Positions 62,271 through 64,000 of a stretch of 64,000 nucleotides of DNA are shown in pieces. The position numbers and the translations under genes are program-made. The notes below the pieces were generated by a model that saw only the letters and a program-made list of their open reading frames with translations, did not search any database and was not told where the DNA came from. The DNA is from Gordionus sp. m RMFG-2023 (Eukaryota; Nematomorpha; Gordioida; Chordodea; Parachordodidae), in the NCBI RefSeq assembly GCF_954871325.1, contig NC_088776.1, positions 2,983,985 through 3,047,984 of the forward strand. The letters run 5' to 3'. The first letter of the stretch is position 1. The number at the start of each line of letters is the position of its first letter.

Positions 62271-64000
62271 AAAAAATATTTATTTTTTTTCTTTCAAAAA
62301 TTATAATTTAAAATGAAAGATGATTTCAAGAAATATTATTAAATTTATATATAAAAAAATAATTTTTTTTTTGATAAAAAATAATTTTATATATTAGGGA
62401 AAAAAAATGTTTTTATTTATATATAAAATTTTATCAATAATTTTTTAAACATATTTTTTTAAAAAAATAATAAAATAATAAAATTAAAATAAAATTAAAA
62501 TTAATAAATTAAATAAAATGAAATGAAATAATAATAATTTGAAATAAAAAAAAATAGGTAGTCACTTCTTTGAAAAGGGTTTTTAAGGAAAAAAAATAAA
62601 TAAAACAAAAAAAATTATGTCAAGTTGACCACCAAACCTCACTTATTTGAGTATAAAAAGATGAACTATAATTAATTTTTAATATTTTTGCCCTAAAACT
62701 AGTAACCATCTATTCTATCAATAAAATTAATCTGAATTTTGTTATTGTAATTAGCTTGGTGGGTATTAAGAGAAATCTTTAATATTTATAAAAAATAATT
62801 TGTATTTTTAGCAGTAATTATTTTCCAGCACGTAGTAATATAACAAGTAAGTGTCTAATCCTAAGAAAATTTCAAATATATTTTATTATTTTTCCCATGA
62901 AATTTTTAAATCAGTTTTAAATTTGCCCTAAAATTCATGGTGATAAAATATTATAAGGTTAAAAAGTCCAGATTAAGATATTTTAGCCAAATTAATATTA
63001 TGTAAATCTCAATATGGGCTTAGTGTTCATTTATACAAATTATTTGATTTTTTGTAATATTTTAATATATTTTATTTTTATAAATTATAATTTTATAACC
63101 CTTTTAAAAATTATTTTAAAATTAATGTTTATTAATAAATCAATAAAATAATATTATTATGAAGTGAAATTTGAAATTTAAAAAAATACAAAAATGTATA
63201 TCTTACGATTATACGTTAGAGACAATGTGTTATTTTTTTTGACCTTTAGTTCATCGGAAATATATTCTAGCATGTAATAACCTATCTAATGAATTGTAGA
63301 TAATTTTATCGTTAAATTTTTGAGAAAAAAAAATATTCTAATATATATTCAATTATATCTTAAGTTCAAAAGTTAATTGGCAAAATTATCCGAAATTCAT
63401 AGCATATATAACACATTTGTATCGTCAATATTTTTATATTTAAAAAAAAAAATTTAAAAAGAGGGAAAAAAAAATTGATTGTTTTTGCTTCAAGATTTTC
63501 TAGTGTATAGTTATTTGGCATGCATGCTAGGAATATATTGCTGAAAAAATTCAAAAAATTAAATGTCACATAGATTACAATTATTATTACTTTTAATTTC
63601 TTCCAGTATTATCTCCTTAGCTACTTTATATATATATGAATTGAATTGAATTTGATTTGTATGTGTCTATATATTATTAATAATTGTCTTTAAGAGTTTA
63701 TTATATACCTCTTTTAAATCACAAAATTTTTATAGATTTCTCGGATTGATATCTAAGCCGTGTTAAAACGGCCCGTTTAGAGTCGATTTTTCTAAAAAGG
63801 AGCTCTAACTCAATATTTAATCCAGATAAAAAATTTGACTCAAAGCCTGAATAATTTTTCTCATATTTGGGCACAGAGGTTTTGGATATCTATTTAACCA
63901 AATCTTGAAAGCTTAAGCATCGGCTAAAAAAACTATTCTTTTACAACACAACTTAAGCTTGTTACAGATAAATTGTAAAAAAGAACATTTTCGATATCAT
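62271..64000. other. Upstream flank of the anosmin gene
   Basis: Very AT-rich, with a family A element at its end (63757-63955: GTGTTAAAACGGCCCGTTTA, AACTCAATATTTAATCCAG, CAACACAACTT). No gene recognised. Confidence 0.5.

Overview
The window is eukaryotic nuclear DNA from an invertebrate animal. It is very AT-rich, has spliced genes with GT-AG introns, and carries long (CTTT)n/(GAAA)n microsatellites and many transposon relics. A chitin-binding peritrophin-type protein beside a clear anosmin-1 (KAL1) orthologue points to an ecdysozoan, most simply an arthropod. The species cannot be fixed from sequence alone.

Two host genes can be assembled exon by exon, each with every intron phase consistent. 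(1) A plus-strand, five-exon gene (28126-30283, 443 aa) encodes a secreted chitin-binding, proline-rich protein. Its last three exons are tandem copies of one cassette. (2) A minus-strand, 14-exon gene (62194 to 33901, 956 aa) encodes anosmin-1. It has a signal peptide, a 10-Cys domain, an 8-Cys WAP domain, four fibronectin III domains and a C-terminal tail ending in a hydrophobic segment. It fills 28 kb; two introns of 8-9 kb separate the first three exons. The genes converge, tail to tail, about 3.6 kb apart. Both products would enter the secretory pathway and act outside the cell, but nothing in the sequence links their functions.

The rest is repeats. From 1 to 28 kb: a 2.1-kb hAT transposon with 8-bp target duplication (5.9-8.0 kb); a 3-kb segment present twice (8.9-11.9 and 14.5-17.1 kb), each copy with a fossil Ty3/Gypsy-type integrase; a 2.7-kb non-LTR retrotransposon (18.5-21.2 kb); a tRNA-like Pol III unit; minisatellites. 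Between the genes lies a decayed Tc1/mariner-type transposase. Inside the big anosmin introns are a chimeric retro-insertion with a 13-bp target duplication (57.1-57.9 kb) and a SINE whose tail matches the 3' end of a LINE.

Five families of short inverted-repeat elements (called A-E here) recur through the window. Family A, a near-palindrome with ends reading AGTGTTGTTAAACGG, has about twenty recognisable copies. All calls are by eye; homology to anosmin-1 is from memory of the human protein and no alignment was run.
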